Source of the DNA: Hahellaceae bacterium
Lineage (GTDB): Bacteria; Pseudomonadota; Gammaproteobacteria; Pseudomonadales; Oleiphilaceae
Assembly (NCBI GenBank): GCA_024234575.1
Contig: JACKOB010000004.1
Location: 372,001 to 436,000 of the forward strand
DNA: 64,000 bases
Direction of reading: 5' to 3'
The notes beneath the pieces are model-generated. The model was not told where the DNA came from. It did not search any database and worked only from the letters and a program-made list of their open reading frames with translations. Every line of letters begins with the position of its first letter. Position 1 is the stretch's first letter. The position numbers and the translations under genes are program-made. Below are positions 30,422-39,438 of the stretch, piece by piece.

Positions 30422-31090
30422 CAGTTTTTTTGTTCTAAAAGCTTGAAGGGCGCTGGTTTTTCTGCCACCTAGCTTTGCTGTTAGCCCCTCATAAATACAT
30501 TTTCTGCCATCTAACGCTTACTGTTTGCGGCATCTTTATGCACAATCTTACTAAAGGCTAAAAAACGAGTGGATTTTCCGGCGGAATCTCTAAAATAATG
30601 CTTGAAAAATGTAAGTGTATGAATATAAAGGTTATTTAGATTGATTAAAATATGATCAATTTAAGTTATTTATTCTAATTTAGCGGGCTTCAGAGGTTTT
30701 CTCAAGGCTTTTGCACAAAGTTATCCACAGAAATGGTGGATAAAGTAAGAGTTTGTCAAATAACTGTCACCTCTGAAGATATTTTTGTTAGCGTCAAATC
30801 TCTTGTGGTGTGATTGCAAAATTATTGTTTGCTGGGTGGTTCTTAAGCGCAGGCCTTATCGCTGAGGCTTTAATTTGATGAGGGCTTTTCACGCTATCTT
30901 AACTATTGATGCGAAAAATGTACTTAAGTGAATATTTTCGGTTATTGTTAAAGCTATTCTATGGCATCCCTGATCGCTTTCAGAAAAGAAGCAGCTCGCT
31001 TCATACGTTTTAACCGACGCTTTTGGTTAGAGACTGAGTTCGGCATGTTGTATACTCTTCCCCTTTAAATGTGGTGAAGGTGCCCTTAGG
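30422..31090. other. Long non-coding interval upstream of pyrD
   Basis: 669 bases without a credible gene. It contains an inverted pair of DnaA-box-like sequences at 30721-30743 and an AT-rich stretch at about 30600-30680. TATACT at 31051-31056 is the most likely pyrD -10 box, without a matching -35 at the standard distance. The rest is unexplained. Confidence 0.5.
30721..30743. other. Inverted pair of DnaA-box-like sequences
   Basis: TTATCCAC (30721-30728), followed by A to give a perfect TTATCCACA DnaA box, faces GTGGATAA (30736-30743) across 7 bases. An 8-base perfect inverted repeat is therefore both a hairpin candidate and a pair of divergent DnaA sites. Confidence 0.5.
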
Positions 31091-32134
31091 ATGTCTTATT
31101 CGTTATTTCGCAATATTCTATTCATGTTTTCTCCTGAAACGGCGCATGAGCTTTCTTTGGATTTGCTTAGTGCTGCGCACAGGGTTGGGCTTCTACAAGG
31201 TTTGATTAAGCAGCCTTTATCGCAACCGACAAAGGTTATGGGAATCGAATTTCCTAATCCGGTGGGCTTGGCTGCTGGGTTGGATAAAAATGCAGAACAT
31301 ATAGATGCTTTCTCCGCATTAGGTTTCGGGTTTGTTGAGGTGGGTACAGTTACCCCGCTTGCTCAGCCAGGAAACCCATTACCAAGACTGTTTCGACTCA
31401 AAGAGCATGAAGCCATCATTAACCGAATGGGATTTAATAATAAAGGCCTGGATTATGTGGTAGAGAAAGTTCGAAACCGTAAAAGCCAGGTGCCATTAGG
31501 GATTAATGTCGGTAAAAATTTTTCAACGCCTGTTGAAAATGCTGCTTCGGATTATATAAAAGGGATTGTCGCTGCATATCCTTTGGCTGACTATATTACG
31601 ATCAACGTATCATCTCCAAACACCCCCGGTTTACGATCTTTGCAGTTTGGGGATTCTATGAAGCAATTGCTCTCAGCGGTTAAGGAAGAGCAGATCCGGC
31701 AGACTGCAATTTGTGATCGCTATGTGCCGATTGCTGTAAAAATCGCACCAGACCTGACAGACGATGAGATTGACCTGGTAACGGCACAATTACTAGAGTT
31801 TGAAATGGATGGTGTTATAGCGACCAACACTACTGTATCGAGAGAGCTTGTTAAAAAGCACCCTTTAAGTCAGGAGGCTGGCGGGCTGAGTGGCGCACCT
31901 TTGCGTAAAGCGTCCACAGCAGTTGTCAGGGCGCTTCATGATCGACTTGGGGAAAATATACCTATTATTGCCGTTGGCGGTATTTATGATGGTGAATCTG
32001 CAATAGAAAAAATGGAGGCAGGCGCAAAGCTTGTGCAAATTTATACCGGTTTTATTTATAAGGGGCCTAAATTAATAAAGCAGGTTGCAGATGCAGTATT
32101 CGAGTATAAGGTACGAAATACTAACCGTTTATAG
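31091..32134 (+). CDS. pyrD: Dihydroorotate dehydrogenase (quinone), class 2
   Basis: A 347-residue membrane-associated flavoenzyme that oxidises dihydroorotate with quinone. An N-terminal amphipathic helix (LFRNILFMFSPETAHE) and GFGFVEVGTVT, INRMGFNNKG, NVSSPNTPGLR and the C-terminal GGIYDGESA FMN phosphate site are present. The catalytic Ser fits NVSSPNTP, matching class 2. It stands next to rmf and rlmKL, the Pseudomonas order. Confidence 0.97.
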   Translation: MSYSLFRNILFMFSPETAHELSLDLLSAAHRVGLLQGLIKQPLSQPTKVMGIEFPNPVGLAAGLDKNAEHIDAFSALGFGFVEVGTVTPLAQPGNPLPRLFRLKEHEAIINRMGFNNKGLDYVVEKVRNRKSQVPLGINVGKNFSTPVENAASDYIKGIVAAYPLADYITINVSSPNTPGLRSLQFGDSMKQLLSAVKEEQIRQTAICDRYVPIAVKIAPDLTDDEIDLVTAQLLEFEMDGVIATNTTVSRELVKKHPLSQEAGGLSGAPLRKASTAVVRALHDRLGENIPIIAVGGIYDGESAIEKMEAGAKLVQIYTGFIYKGPKLIKQVADAVFEYKVRNTNRL

Positions 32135-32183
32135 TACAGATGAAGTTGTATCGCTATGAATTAGGTGCTGTAGATGATTAAGA

Positions 32184-32208
32184 AAACGGCCTGTTAAAAC
32201 AGGCCGTT
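32184..32208 (-). terminator. Terminator of rmf, possibly bidirectional with pyrD
   Basis: AACGGCCTGTT pairs perfectly with AACAGGCCGTT around a tiny loop. On the minus strand a TTTTCTT run follows, which fits rmf transcript termination. Confidence 0.75.
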
Positions 32209-32260
32209 ATGATAGAGGGCTATAAGCCTCTAATATCCAGATCAATTTGAGGGTGAATAC

Positions 32261-32470
32261 TTATCCGCTAACGGCGGCAACTTTATGAATTCCTGAGACT
32301 CCTTTGAGCCCATCCCAATTATCTACTCTGCCATCCCGCCATCCGCTTATCCACTCTTGACGCAGGGCTTCACTACCAGTTGGACATATATCTTTAGAAC
32401 GACCGCTTACTCCTGCCTGATAGCCTCTTTTGTATGCTCTTTGGGACAGATCACGTTTTTGTCTTCTCAT
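32261..32470 (-). CDS. rmf: Ribosome modulation factor
   Basis: A 69-residue basic protein that dimerises 70S ribosomes into inactive 100S particles in stationary phase. The N-terminal RRQKRDLSQRAYKRGYQAG and the ICPTGSEALRQEWISGWRDGR segments are the family signature. Size is slightly longer than E. coli Rmf. It lies convergent with pyrD in the known Pseudomonas-type arrangement. Confidence 0.94.
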   Translation of the reverse strand: MRRQKRDLSQRAYKRGYQAGVSGRSKDICPTGSEALRQEWISGWRDGRVDNWDGLKGVSGIHKVAAVSG

Positions 32471-32886
32471 TCTTATATAACCTCACTAAGTGCTCTTGGG
32501 CTCTTTCTTTTAACGACATTTGATACCGGCAGCGTGTTTAAGACCTCCATACGAAGTTAATATGACAATAGACGAACTCTGCTGATACCATGTTGCAGAA
32601 AGAGCGAGGATCGCAATGATGTTGGGAAAGCCACTAACGGCATTCATTACCTCATTGAAAAGTTATTTCAGATTCGGTGGTTCTTTTCAAAACCACGCTT
32701 TGAAGGTAAACCATAAAATGAAGTGATGTATACAAATTATTTCTTCTAAAAAACATATTTTATATACGAATATGAGATATATGCTGCTAAGCGCCTGTTT
32801 TATGCTGTTCCTTTTTTAGTCAATCAGGCCGGATTGTTGAAAATTTCGCTTATACTTTTTTTTTATAATGACTGTGGATTTCAAAT
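32471..32886. other. Divergent promoter region of rmf and rlmKL
   Basis: 416 bases without a credible gene. An inverted repeat GTGGTT/AACCAC lies at about 32679-32696. TATAAT at 32864-32869 is a good -10 box close to the rlmKL start; the best -35-like TTGAAA (32837-32842) is 21 bases away. The rmf promoter could not be assigned. Confidence 0.4.
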
Positions 32887-35118
32887 ATGAAGTTATTTTG
32901 CACCTGCCCTAAAGGGTTGGAAACGTTACTGGAAGAAGAGCTGAAAGACTTAGGTGCCGAACAGGTCAAAGTAACTAACTATGGAGTGTATTGTGATGTC
33001 ACACAGGAGAAAATATACGAAATTTGCTTGTGGTCAAGATTGGCAAACCGGGTGCTTCTGCCTTTGGTGGAGTTTGATTGTTTGAGTGCCGCTGATCTTT
33101 ATGCAGGAACACAACAAATTGATTGGTTGCTGCATATGGAGCCAGAGCTATCAATGGCTGTAGATTTCTCTGGCACAAACGAAGGTATTACCAATACTGT
33201 CTTTGGTGCACAAAAGGTAAAAGACGCGGTGGTTGATCAAATACGCGAAAAAACCGGAGTCAGGCCAACTGTGCAGGCACTGAGGCCGGACCTGAGGGTG
33301 AATGCTCATTTGCGCAAAGGCAAGGCGACTATTTCGTTGGATCTGTCTGGCGAGAGTCTGCATATGCGCGGTTACCGCACCGAAGCAGGTGTTGCACCAC
33401 TAAAAGAAAATCTGGCCTGCGCAATTTTATTAAGGGCTGGTGTGGGCCAGCTGCGAGGCGCTAACCATCAAACTTGTGCCGTAATTGATCCTATGTGTGG
33501 CTCCGGGACGTTACTTATTGAAGCTGCGATGATTCTGGCTGATCGAGCGCCCGGTCTTTCTCGGGACTACTTCGGTTTCTTTGGATGGAAAAGCTTTGAT
33601 CCGTCGCTGTGGGGAGATTTAAAAGACGTCGCTTTTGATCGATTTGAAAAAGGAATGTCCTCATTAAATACTAAGTTTTTTGGTTACGACTGGTCGGCAA
33701 ACACCTTGGACACCGCTAGAAGAAATGCCGATAGAGCAGGGCTTGGAGATGTGATTTCATTTATCAAACAACCCTTGCGCGCATTGCAAAAACCAAGCGG
33801 TGTGCAAGGTGGGTTAATTGTCTGCAACCCACCCTATGGTGCTCGTATCGGCGAAGTGTCAGAGTTAAAAGAACTGTATCGTGAGCTTGGTGAGGCCGTA
33901 AAATTGTTTGCTACCGAAGCGGACTCCGATATTGACACCGATACCAAAGAAGAGCCGCAAGGTCGATCAGCATGGGAGTTTGCGGTGTTTACCGGCAATA
34001 CTGATTTGTTTGCCCATACGCGGTGGAGATATCTTAAAAAGTATAAGTTGTCTAATGGAACCATTCCCTGTGAGCTCTTTTTGGTCGACCTAAAGGCAAC
34101 CTCTTTTAAAGATGATGCTGCGCTGATGGGCGGGCGGGGTAAGGGGTGGCAGGTAGTGCACCCGGAGAGAGCAGCCATGTTTGCTAACCGCTTGAAGAAA
34201 AATGTTAAGTCCTTAAGTAAGTGGTTGGCGAAGAGTGGCGTATCCTGTTACCGACTTTATGATGCGGATATGCCCGAGTATGCTATGGCCATTGATGTGT
34301 ATCAGGATTGGTATCATATCCAAGAATACGTTGCACCGAAGTCGATTGATCCGGAATCCGCACAGGAGCGATTCCTTGAAGCCTTAGCTGTCATTCGCGA
34401 CGAGCTGAATGTTAATCCAGGAAAGATGATTTATAAGCGCAGGCAACGGCAAAGTGGTGATTCCCAATACGAAAAAGTCGCAGGCGTATCGCAAAAGTTT
34501 GAAGTTAATGAGTATGGTGTGAGAGTCCTCGTTAACTTAACAGATTACCTTGATACCGGATTGTTTCTTGATCATCGGCCGGTGCGAAAGTGGATTCAGG
34601 ACAACGCAGCCGGGAAGCGGTTTTTGAATCTGTTCTGCTATACCGGGGTTGCCACCTTGCATGCTGTAAAAGGTGGCGCTGCCTCATCGGTAAGTGTCGA
34701 TATGTCGAATACGTACCTGGGGTGGGCAAAGGAGAACCTGGCAATTAATGGTTTTTCTGGCACTAAGCATCTTTTCGAGCGGGCAGACTGTATGGAGTGG
34801 GTGAAAGGTGCAAAAGGGACGTTTGATCTTATCTTTTTAGATCCGCCGACATTTTCCAACTCGAAAAAAATGCAGGGTATTTTTGATGTACAGCGAGATC
34901 ATGGCATTTTGATTGACGAGTGCATGAGACTTTTGGCTGGCAACGGGGTTTTGGTGTTTTCGAATAACCTGAGAAAGTTCAGTCTTGATGATGCGGTTTT
35001 TTCTAAATTTAATGTTCAGGAAATCACCGATAAAACAATTGATCAGGATTTTAAACGTAACGCGGGGATTCATCATTGCTGGATTATTAAAGAAAAGATC
35101 AACATCAATGGTAATTGA
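32887..35118 (+). CDS. rlmKL: Bifunctional 23S rRNA methyltransferase RlmKL
   Basis: A 743-residue double methyltransferase that modifies G2445 (m2G) and G2069 (m7G) of 23S rRNA. Order: N-terminal THUMP domain (about 45-155), RlmL methyltransferase with VIDPMCGSGTLLIEAA and the catalytic NPPYG motif near residue 316, then RlmK methyltransferase with FLNLFCYTG and the LDPPTFSNS motif near residue 655. It begins with MKLFCTCPKGLE, the family N terminus. Length matches Pseudomonas RlmL. Confidence 0.96.
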   Translation: MKLFCTCPKGLETLLEEELKDLGAEQVKVTNYGVYCDVTQEKIYEICLWSRLANRVLLPLVEFDCLSAADLYAGTQQIDWLLHMEPELSMAVDFSGTNEGITNTVFGAQKVKDAVVDQIREKTGVRPTVQALRPDLRVNAHLRKGKATISLDLSGESLHMRGYRTEAGVAPLKENLACAILLRAGVGQLRGANHQTCAVIDPMCGSGTLLIEAAMILADRAPGLSRDYFGFFGWKSFDPSLWGDLKDVAFDRFEKGMSSLNTKFFGYDWSANTLDTARRNADRAGLGDVISFIKQPLRALQKPSGVQGGLIVCNPPYGARIGEVSELKELYRELGEAVKLFATEADSDIDTDTKEEPQGRSAWEFAVFTGNTDLFAHTRWRYLKKYKLSNGTIPCELFLVDLKATSFKDDAALMGGRGKGWQVVHPERAAMFANRLKKNVKSLSKWLAKSGVSCYRLYDADMPEYAMAIDVYQDWYHIQEYVAPKSIDPESAQERFLEALAVIRDELNVNPGKMIYKRRQRQSGDSQYEKVAGVSQKFEVNEYGVRVLVNLTDYLDTGLFLDHRPVRKWIQDNAAGKRFLNLFCYTGVATLHAVKGGAASSVSVDMSNTYLGWAKENLAINGFSGTKHLFERADCMEWVKGAKGTFDLIFLDPPTFSNSKKMQGIFDVQRDHGILIDECMRLLAGNGVLVFSNNLRKFSLDDAVFSKFNVQEITDKTIDQDFKRNAGIHHCWIIKEKININGN

Positions 35119-35136
35119 GTTAACTAAAGACCATTG

Positions 35137-35164
35137 CGCCGGCTGTCATTAAGGATGGCCGGCG
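35137..35164. other. Hairpin between rlmKL and beta-barrel gene
   Basis: CGCCGGC at 35137-35143 pairs with GCCGGCG at 35158-35164; the outer bases extend the pairing. No T run follows, so termination is only suggested by its position between convergent genes. Confidence 0.45.
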
Positions 35165-35179
35165 TGCTCAATAGGGTAG

Positions 35180-35764
35180 TTAGAACTGATATTTGATGCC
35201 CAGACCTGAGTGTAGGGTTTTAATGTCAGTTGTCGTGTCGCTATGCAGGCGCCCAACTTCTGCAGACAAATACCAGGATTCGGTTAATTTGAAATCACCA
35301 CCCAGAGCCCAGCTCACACTAAAGGTGCTGGAAAGAAAATCTTCTGGGATATCTTCATATTTTTTCCCTTCCTGTTTATCAGCTTGACCTTTTACGAAGG
35401 AAAAGCCGTATTTACCGTAGACTTCGAGAAATTCAGTTAGCGGGTAGTGAAGCCCCATATACCAACTAAACCAATACTTTAGGCCAACATTAAAATTTGG
35501 TTTAATTTCATCTTCTTGCCATCCCCAGCCGCCGCGCGTTTCAACAGTGACATAATCAGTAAGATATGTGCCAGCAACTACTTCAGATGCCCAAAGCTTC
35601 GCTGTTTGGTCTTCCCCTATTGAGCGAAAGTCCATCAGCATGACGTTGAAAGCAAAATAATCGATGCCTTCTTTATGAACCTCTTCTTCTGGATCCTCTG
35701 CTGCTGAGGTGTAGCCTGTGAAAAGTGGAGAGCACACTAATAATATTGGTAGTAGTTTTTTCAT
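35180..35764 (-). CDS. Outer-membrane beta-barrel protein of unknown function
   Basis: A 194-residue protein with a cleavable signal peptide (about residues 1-21, cleavage after SAA) and an OmpA/OmpW-like barrel signature of alternating beta strands. It ends in a C-terminal Phe (GLGIKYQF) as outer-membrane barrels do. Aromatic girdle residues (GWGWQED, YWFSWYMG) are plentiful. Size fits an eight-stranded barrel. No function can be named. It stands alone, convergent with rlmKL. Confidence 0.78.
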   Translation of the reverse strand: MKKLLPILLVCSPLFTGYTSAAEDPEEEVHKEGIDYFAFNVMLMDFRSIGEDQTAKLWASEVVAGTYLTDYVTVETRGGWGWQEDEIKPNFNVGLKYWFSWYMGLHYPLTEFLEVYGKYGFSFVKGQADKQEGKKYEDIPEDFLSSTFSVSWALGGDFKLTESWYLSAEVGRLHSDTTTDIKTLHSGLGIKYQF

Positions 35765-35932
35765 TCCATGACTTTCTTTAGAGTGTGTGGATACTTCTTA
35801 TCGGTATGATTATGCAGGAACCATGCTTGGCATACTCAGAGTTACTTCACAAATTGTTGTATTTATTAGCAAACTCGTCGTTGTCATAACGTACCCATGA
35901 TTTGTGAGTATTTTGGCTGCTTGGTTTGTTGG

Positions 35933-36412
35933 CTAAATCAATCCCATTTCTCTGGCGATATAAAGCATCGCTAAGACATTCGATTCTGATTCGTGTGGAG
36001 AGTCCAGAGCATAATCTAGTTTGATTTGATTGATCTGCCCGGGAACATCCTCCTGGTCAATGTTTAGCAGCTCGGCCAAGGGGAGCGGCTCGAATGAAGG
36101 GTCAATGTTGTAAGCGGCAAACAGCTTTTCGAGCCACTCATTTTCAAAGTAGTGGCCAGGCATGTAAACAGTTTTGCCATCCAGGTCTTCGTTCATTTCT
36201 CTGATGATGTCGAGTACTGGCACGCCATGGTTGTATAGTTCACGCATGTTAACGTGAGGCTCTATGTTTTCTTCGTCTTCGAGCCATTCGTCTTCGGGAA
36301 TAATTAATACTGACTTTATTTCCCCGTTCGCCAATGACCAGCAGATTGCTGTAGGAAAGCCGGATGCGTCATTCATGCTGGCTTCTATATCAGCGAATAT
36401 GGGAGTGCTCAT
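35933..36412 (-). CDS. DnaQ/RNase H-fold-like protein with degenerate exonuclease motifs
   Basis: A 159-residue protein. FADIEAS at residues about 6-12 looks like the DxE Exo I motif of DEDD exonucleases. The later MPGHYFENEWLEKL (Exo II-like) and the tail PHESESNVLAMLYIARE (Exo III-like) do not carry the full set of canonical acidic or His residues. It could be an exonuclease with unusual motifs or a non-catalytic member. It is divergent from the M18 aminopeptidase gene. No recognised family name can be given with confidence. Confidence 0.55.
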   Translation of the reverse strand: MSTPIFADIEASMNDASGFPTAICWSLANGEIKSVLIIPEDEWLEDEENIEPHVNMRELYNHGVPVLDIIREMNEDLDGKTVYMPGHYFENEWLEKLFAAYNIDPSFEPLPLAELLNIDQEDVPGQINQIKLDYALDSPHESESNVLAMLYIAREMGLI

Positions 36413-36523
36413 TATATATATCCTGTGTTAACGGTTGGCTGATTATAAAGGGCTCTCTGTGGATTTCTAGCAGTAATTATGGCTTACTGCTTTTAACTTT
36501 TGTAGACGAGGATTTTACCTGTA

Positions 36524-37819
36524 ATGAATGTTTTTAATCAGGGGCTTATGAGTTTTATCAAGTCCAGTCCAACGGCGTTTCATGCGGTATCAACAGCATC
36601 TGCGGCACTGGTGAAGGCTGGCTTCGCGCGTTTGGAGGAATGTGATCGCTGGGATTTAAAACCCCTTAGTCGATACTATGTTGTGCGCAATGACTCATCG
36701 CTGGTGGCGTTTGTCACCGGTAACAAGCTGGATAGTTGTGTTCCTTTCCGAATAGCGGGTGCGCACACTGACAGTCCTTGCCTGAAGATAAAGCCTGAAC
36801 CCGAAATTAATCGGCATGGCTACTTTCAGTTAGGTGTTGAGGTTTATGGTGGTGCGCTGTTAAATCCCTGGTTTGACAGAGACTTGTCTCTCGCCGGGCG
36901 AGTGAGCTATCTTGAGGTGAAAGGGGGGTTGGCCTCGACATTAGTGGATTTTGAAAAGCCAATTGCCACAATCCCTAGTCTGGCGATTCACCTTGATCGT
37001 GATGTCAACACGAATAAAAGCGTCAATGCACAAAAGGAATTGCCGGCTATTTTGATGCGGGTGTCTTCAGAAGAAAAGATTACCTTTAAAGACTTGCTGA
37101 AGCAGAGATTGTTGGAAGAGAACCCCAACTCTGATATTGACAGAGTGCTCGACTATGAGTTGTCGTTCTACGATTGCCAGGCTCCCGCTTTGGTGGGCCT
37201 GCAGGAAGATTTCATCAGTTCAGCGAGACTCGATAACTTATTAAGCTGCTATGTGCTCCTGCAATCTATAATAGATGCCAGGCCGGGGCAGCCTTCGGTT
37301 ATCGTATTGAATGACCACGAAGAAGTGGGAAGTATGTCTGCGGAGGGTGCACAGGGGCCATTCTTGATTTCCGTGCTCGAACGTATATGTTCCACGCAAG
37401 AGAATTTACGCCGTGCTCTGTCTGGTTCGTTGCTGATTTCCGCCGATAATGCTCATGGTGTACACCCCAATTATGCGGACAAGCATGATGCCAATCATGG
37501 TCCGATATTAAACAAAGGGCCGGTCATCAAAATTAACAGTAATCAGCGATACGCAACCAATAGCGAAACAGGTGCGTTTTTTCGTCATGTTTGCGAGCGT
37601 GAAAAAGTCCCATATCAAACTTTTGTGGTGCGCTCTGATATGGCTTGCGGGAGTACAATTGGTCCTATTACTGCTAGTTCATTAGGTATTAAAACCGTTG
37701 ATGTTGGTGTGCCGCAGTTTGCCATGCATTCGATACGGGAGCTGGCGGGTGCGCAAGATGCGTTTGCACTATATCGAGTAGTAAAAGAAGTGTTCCAGAC
37801 GCAAGTATTGTTTGGTTGA
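36524..37819 (+). CDS. apeB: M18 family aminopeptidase (aspartyl aminopeptidase type)
   Basis: A 431-residue dizinc aminopeptidase that removes acidic N-terminal residues. AGAHTDSPCLKIKP carries the first metal His near residue 80; NDHEEVGSMS holds the catalytic Glu pair near residue 266; the C-terminal DMACGSTIGP and PQFAMHSIREL contribute the last His. Length and motif order match the bacterial ApeB family. Its substrate in vivo is unknown. tRNA genes on the other strand follow at once. Confidence 0.93.
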   Translation: MNVFNQGLMSFIKSSPTAFHAVSTASAALVKAGFARLEECDRWDLKPLSRYYVVRNDSSLVAFVTGNKLDSCVPFRIAGAHTDSPCLKIKPEPEINRHGYFQLGVEVYGGALLNPWFDRDLSLAGRVSYLEVKGGLASTLVDFEKPIATIPSLAIHLDRDVNTNKSVNAQKELPAILMRVSSEEKITFKDLLKQRLLEENPNSDIDRVLDYELSFYDCQAPALVGLQEDFISSARLDNLLSCYVLLQSIIDARPGQPSVIVLNDHEEVGSMSAEGAQGPFLISVLERICSTQENLRRALSGSLLISADNAHGVHPNYADKHDANHGPILNKGPVIKINSNQRYATNSETGAFFRHVCEREKVPYQTFVVRSDMACGSTIGPITASSLGIKTVDVGVPQFAMHSIRELAGAQDAFALYRVVKEVFQTQVLFG

Positions 37820-37957
37820 GCACACTGTATTGATGCAATTTGCTCACCTTTGCTACTAAGGGTGGGCGAGTTGTAGTATTTGTTTTTTATGTAGAGATTA
37901 GACGCAGATAAGCGATTGTACGTGAAGGTGTTAAAAGTAGATTTGGGTAGTATTGAT

Positions 37958-38034
37958 TGGTCGGGGTAGAGAGATTCGAACTCCCGACATCCTGCTCCCA
38001 AAGCAGGCGCGCTACCAGACTGCGCTATACCCCG
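37958..38034 (-). tRNA. tRNA-Pro (TGG)
   Basis: A 77-base tRNA with encoded CCA. Acceptor CGGGGTA/TACCCCG, anticodon arm CCTGCTTTGGGAGCAGG with anticodon TGG, and T-arm GAGTTCGAATC. It lies 118 bases downstream of tRNA-Asn copy 2 on the same strand and is probably part of the same transcript. Confidence 0.96.
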
Positions 38035-38152
38035 ATTTACTGGAAATACGTCGATCTTTACTGAAGGTTTCTGACTAACATTCTCTAAGAGAGCATCAGC
38101 AGTGCAGATGTGTCAATTTAGGGAGTTAGATCAGAAATTTGATTTATCAAAG

Positions 38153-38228
38153 TGGCTCCCCGACCTGGGCTCGAACCAGGGACAAACGGATTAACAGTCC
38201 GTTGCTCTACCAACTGAGCTATCGGGGA
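38153..38228 (-). tRNA. tRNA-Asn (GTT), copy 2
   Basis: Identical over 76 bases to copy 1 at 25147-25222, and the identity extends into short flanks (84 bases in all, 25145-25228 and 38151-38234). Confidence 0.97.
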
Positions 38229-38249
38229 TCAGCAAACTTGATGGCGCGC

Positions 38250-38278
38250 ATATTAATGACAATCGAAGTGCTCGTCAA
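38250..38278 (-). promoter_or_regulatory. Promoter of tRNA-Asn copy 2 and tRNA-Pro
   Basis: TTGACG at 38273-38278 and TAATAT at 38250-38255 (minus strand) are spaced 17 bases. A GC-rich discriminator GCGCGCC follows, as in copy 1. Confidence 0.85.
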
Positions 38279-38439
38279 CAATTTTTTGTAACTCGTTGTT
38301 AAAACTCTAGTAATTGGTCGCAAATTAAACAGGTGGGAGTTTTTTAAGGGCTATGCCCACTGTTTTATCGTCTTGCTAAGCTAAGTGTTTAGGCCAAACT
38401 TTGATGGAACGTCATGAAAGATTTTAGGAGAGTATCAGA

Positions 38440-39390
38440 ATGCAGATAAAAAAAATGTTGGTTGTACTGGATAGCCGCTTTAATACTCAGCCCGTGGTAG
38501 CGAAAGCCATGTTTTTGGCAAAGCAGTATAACGCGGAAGTTGAGCTAGCGGTGTTTGATCATTGTAATGCACTGGTGTCTTCCTATCTGTTTGACAAGGT
38601 TGGGCTGGAAGAGGCGAAAGCAGGGTATATGCGGGGTAAAGAGAAGTGGGCCGCCGATTTCGCCGCATTGATGATAAAAAACGGCCTGAACGTGACGGTC
38701 TATACCGAATGGAGCAAGCATTCAGGTAAAAGCATTGTCGAGAGAGCGGTTACGACCAATGTTGATTTAATAGTAAAGGGTACGCACCAGCACTCTCTAA
38801 TAGAGCGTGCGTTTATGACTCATACAGATTGGCAATTAATGCGTGAAACTCCGGTACCCCTTCTATTTATTCGCGAGCGAGAGTGGGGTAGTGCCATTAG
38901 CGTCTCGGCAGCGGTTGACCCCCTGGCCAATGATGATGAGCTGGCGATTGAAAAAAATAGTGCAACTTCGGTAACCCTTGATCATCAAATACTGGCGGTA
39001 GCCCATGATCTAGCTTGCAAGCTGCCTGCCGAGTTAAGTGCCATTCATGCGTATGAACCCTTAACAACCGGTATGGTGGCAGAATTTGACACACTCATCG
39101 CCAATTATGCCGACTATCGCGAGGCGGTGATGAAGAAGCATCGGCAAGCTTTGGATGGACTGTTAAAAAGCGATGTTGAACGTGGATGCATTGTTTACTT
39201 TGAGGAAGGGGCCGCTGAAAAGGTGGTTCCTGAAGTTATCGAGCGCGAAGCGATAGATATCATTGTGCTTGGTGCTGTTGCAAGGTCTGGGGTTGATAGA
39301 ATAGTTATTGGCAGTACTGCTGAGCGGTTGCTTGATAATATTCTCTGCGATTTGCTGGTTGTGCGAGGTCAGGCTGCCGAGCACCAGTGA
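38440..39390 (+). CDS. uspE: Tandem universal stress protein (UspE-like)
   Basis: A 316-residue protein of two universal stress domains (about 1-150 and 180-312). The first resembles UspE (MLVVLDSRFN, DLIVKGTHQHSL). The second ends in VLGAVARSGVDRIVIGSTAERLLDNI, the GxGxxS-like nucleotide motif. UspE supports motility and stress survival in E. coli; the precise ligand is unknown. AGGAGAG precedes the ATG. Confidence 0.88.
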   Translation: MQIKKMLVVLDSRFNTQPVVAKAMFLAKQYNAEVELAVFDHCNALVSSYLFDKVGLEEAKAGYMRGKEKWAADFAALMIKNGLNVTVYTEWSKHSGKSIVERAVTTNVDLIVKGTHQHSLIERAFMTHTDWQLMRETPVPLLFIREREWGSAISVSAAVDPLANDDELAIEKNSATSVTLDHQILAVAHDLACKLPAELSAIHAYEPLTTGMVAEFDTLIANYADYREAVMKKHRQALDGLLKSDVERGCIVYFEEGAAEKVVPEVIEREAIDIIVLGAVARSGVDRIVIGSTAERLLDNILCDLLVVRGQAAEHQ

Positions 39391-39438
39391 GCGGCAAAGA
39401 TATGTCTCAATTAGACAAACTAGCTACGGGTATTATGG

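Noticed and set aside
30422..31090. Chromosomal replication origin
   Set aside because: Only one pair of DnaA-box-like sites is visible, without dnaA, dnaN, gyrB or rnpA-type neighbours or an obvious box cluster.
25145..38234. Possible repeat element or attachment sites made by the two 84-base identical segments
   Set aside because: The repeats coincide with tRNA-Asn genes, and no integrase or foreign genes lie between them; all intervening genes are core genes.
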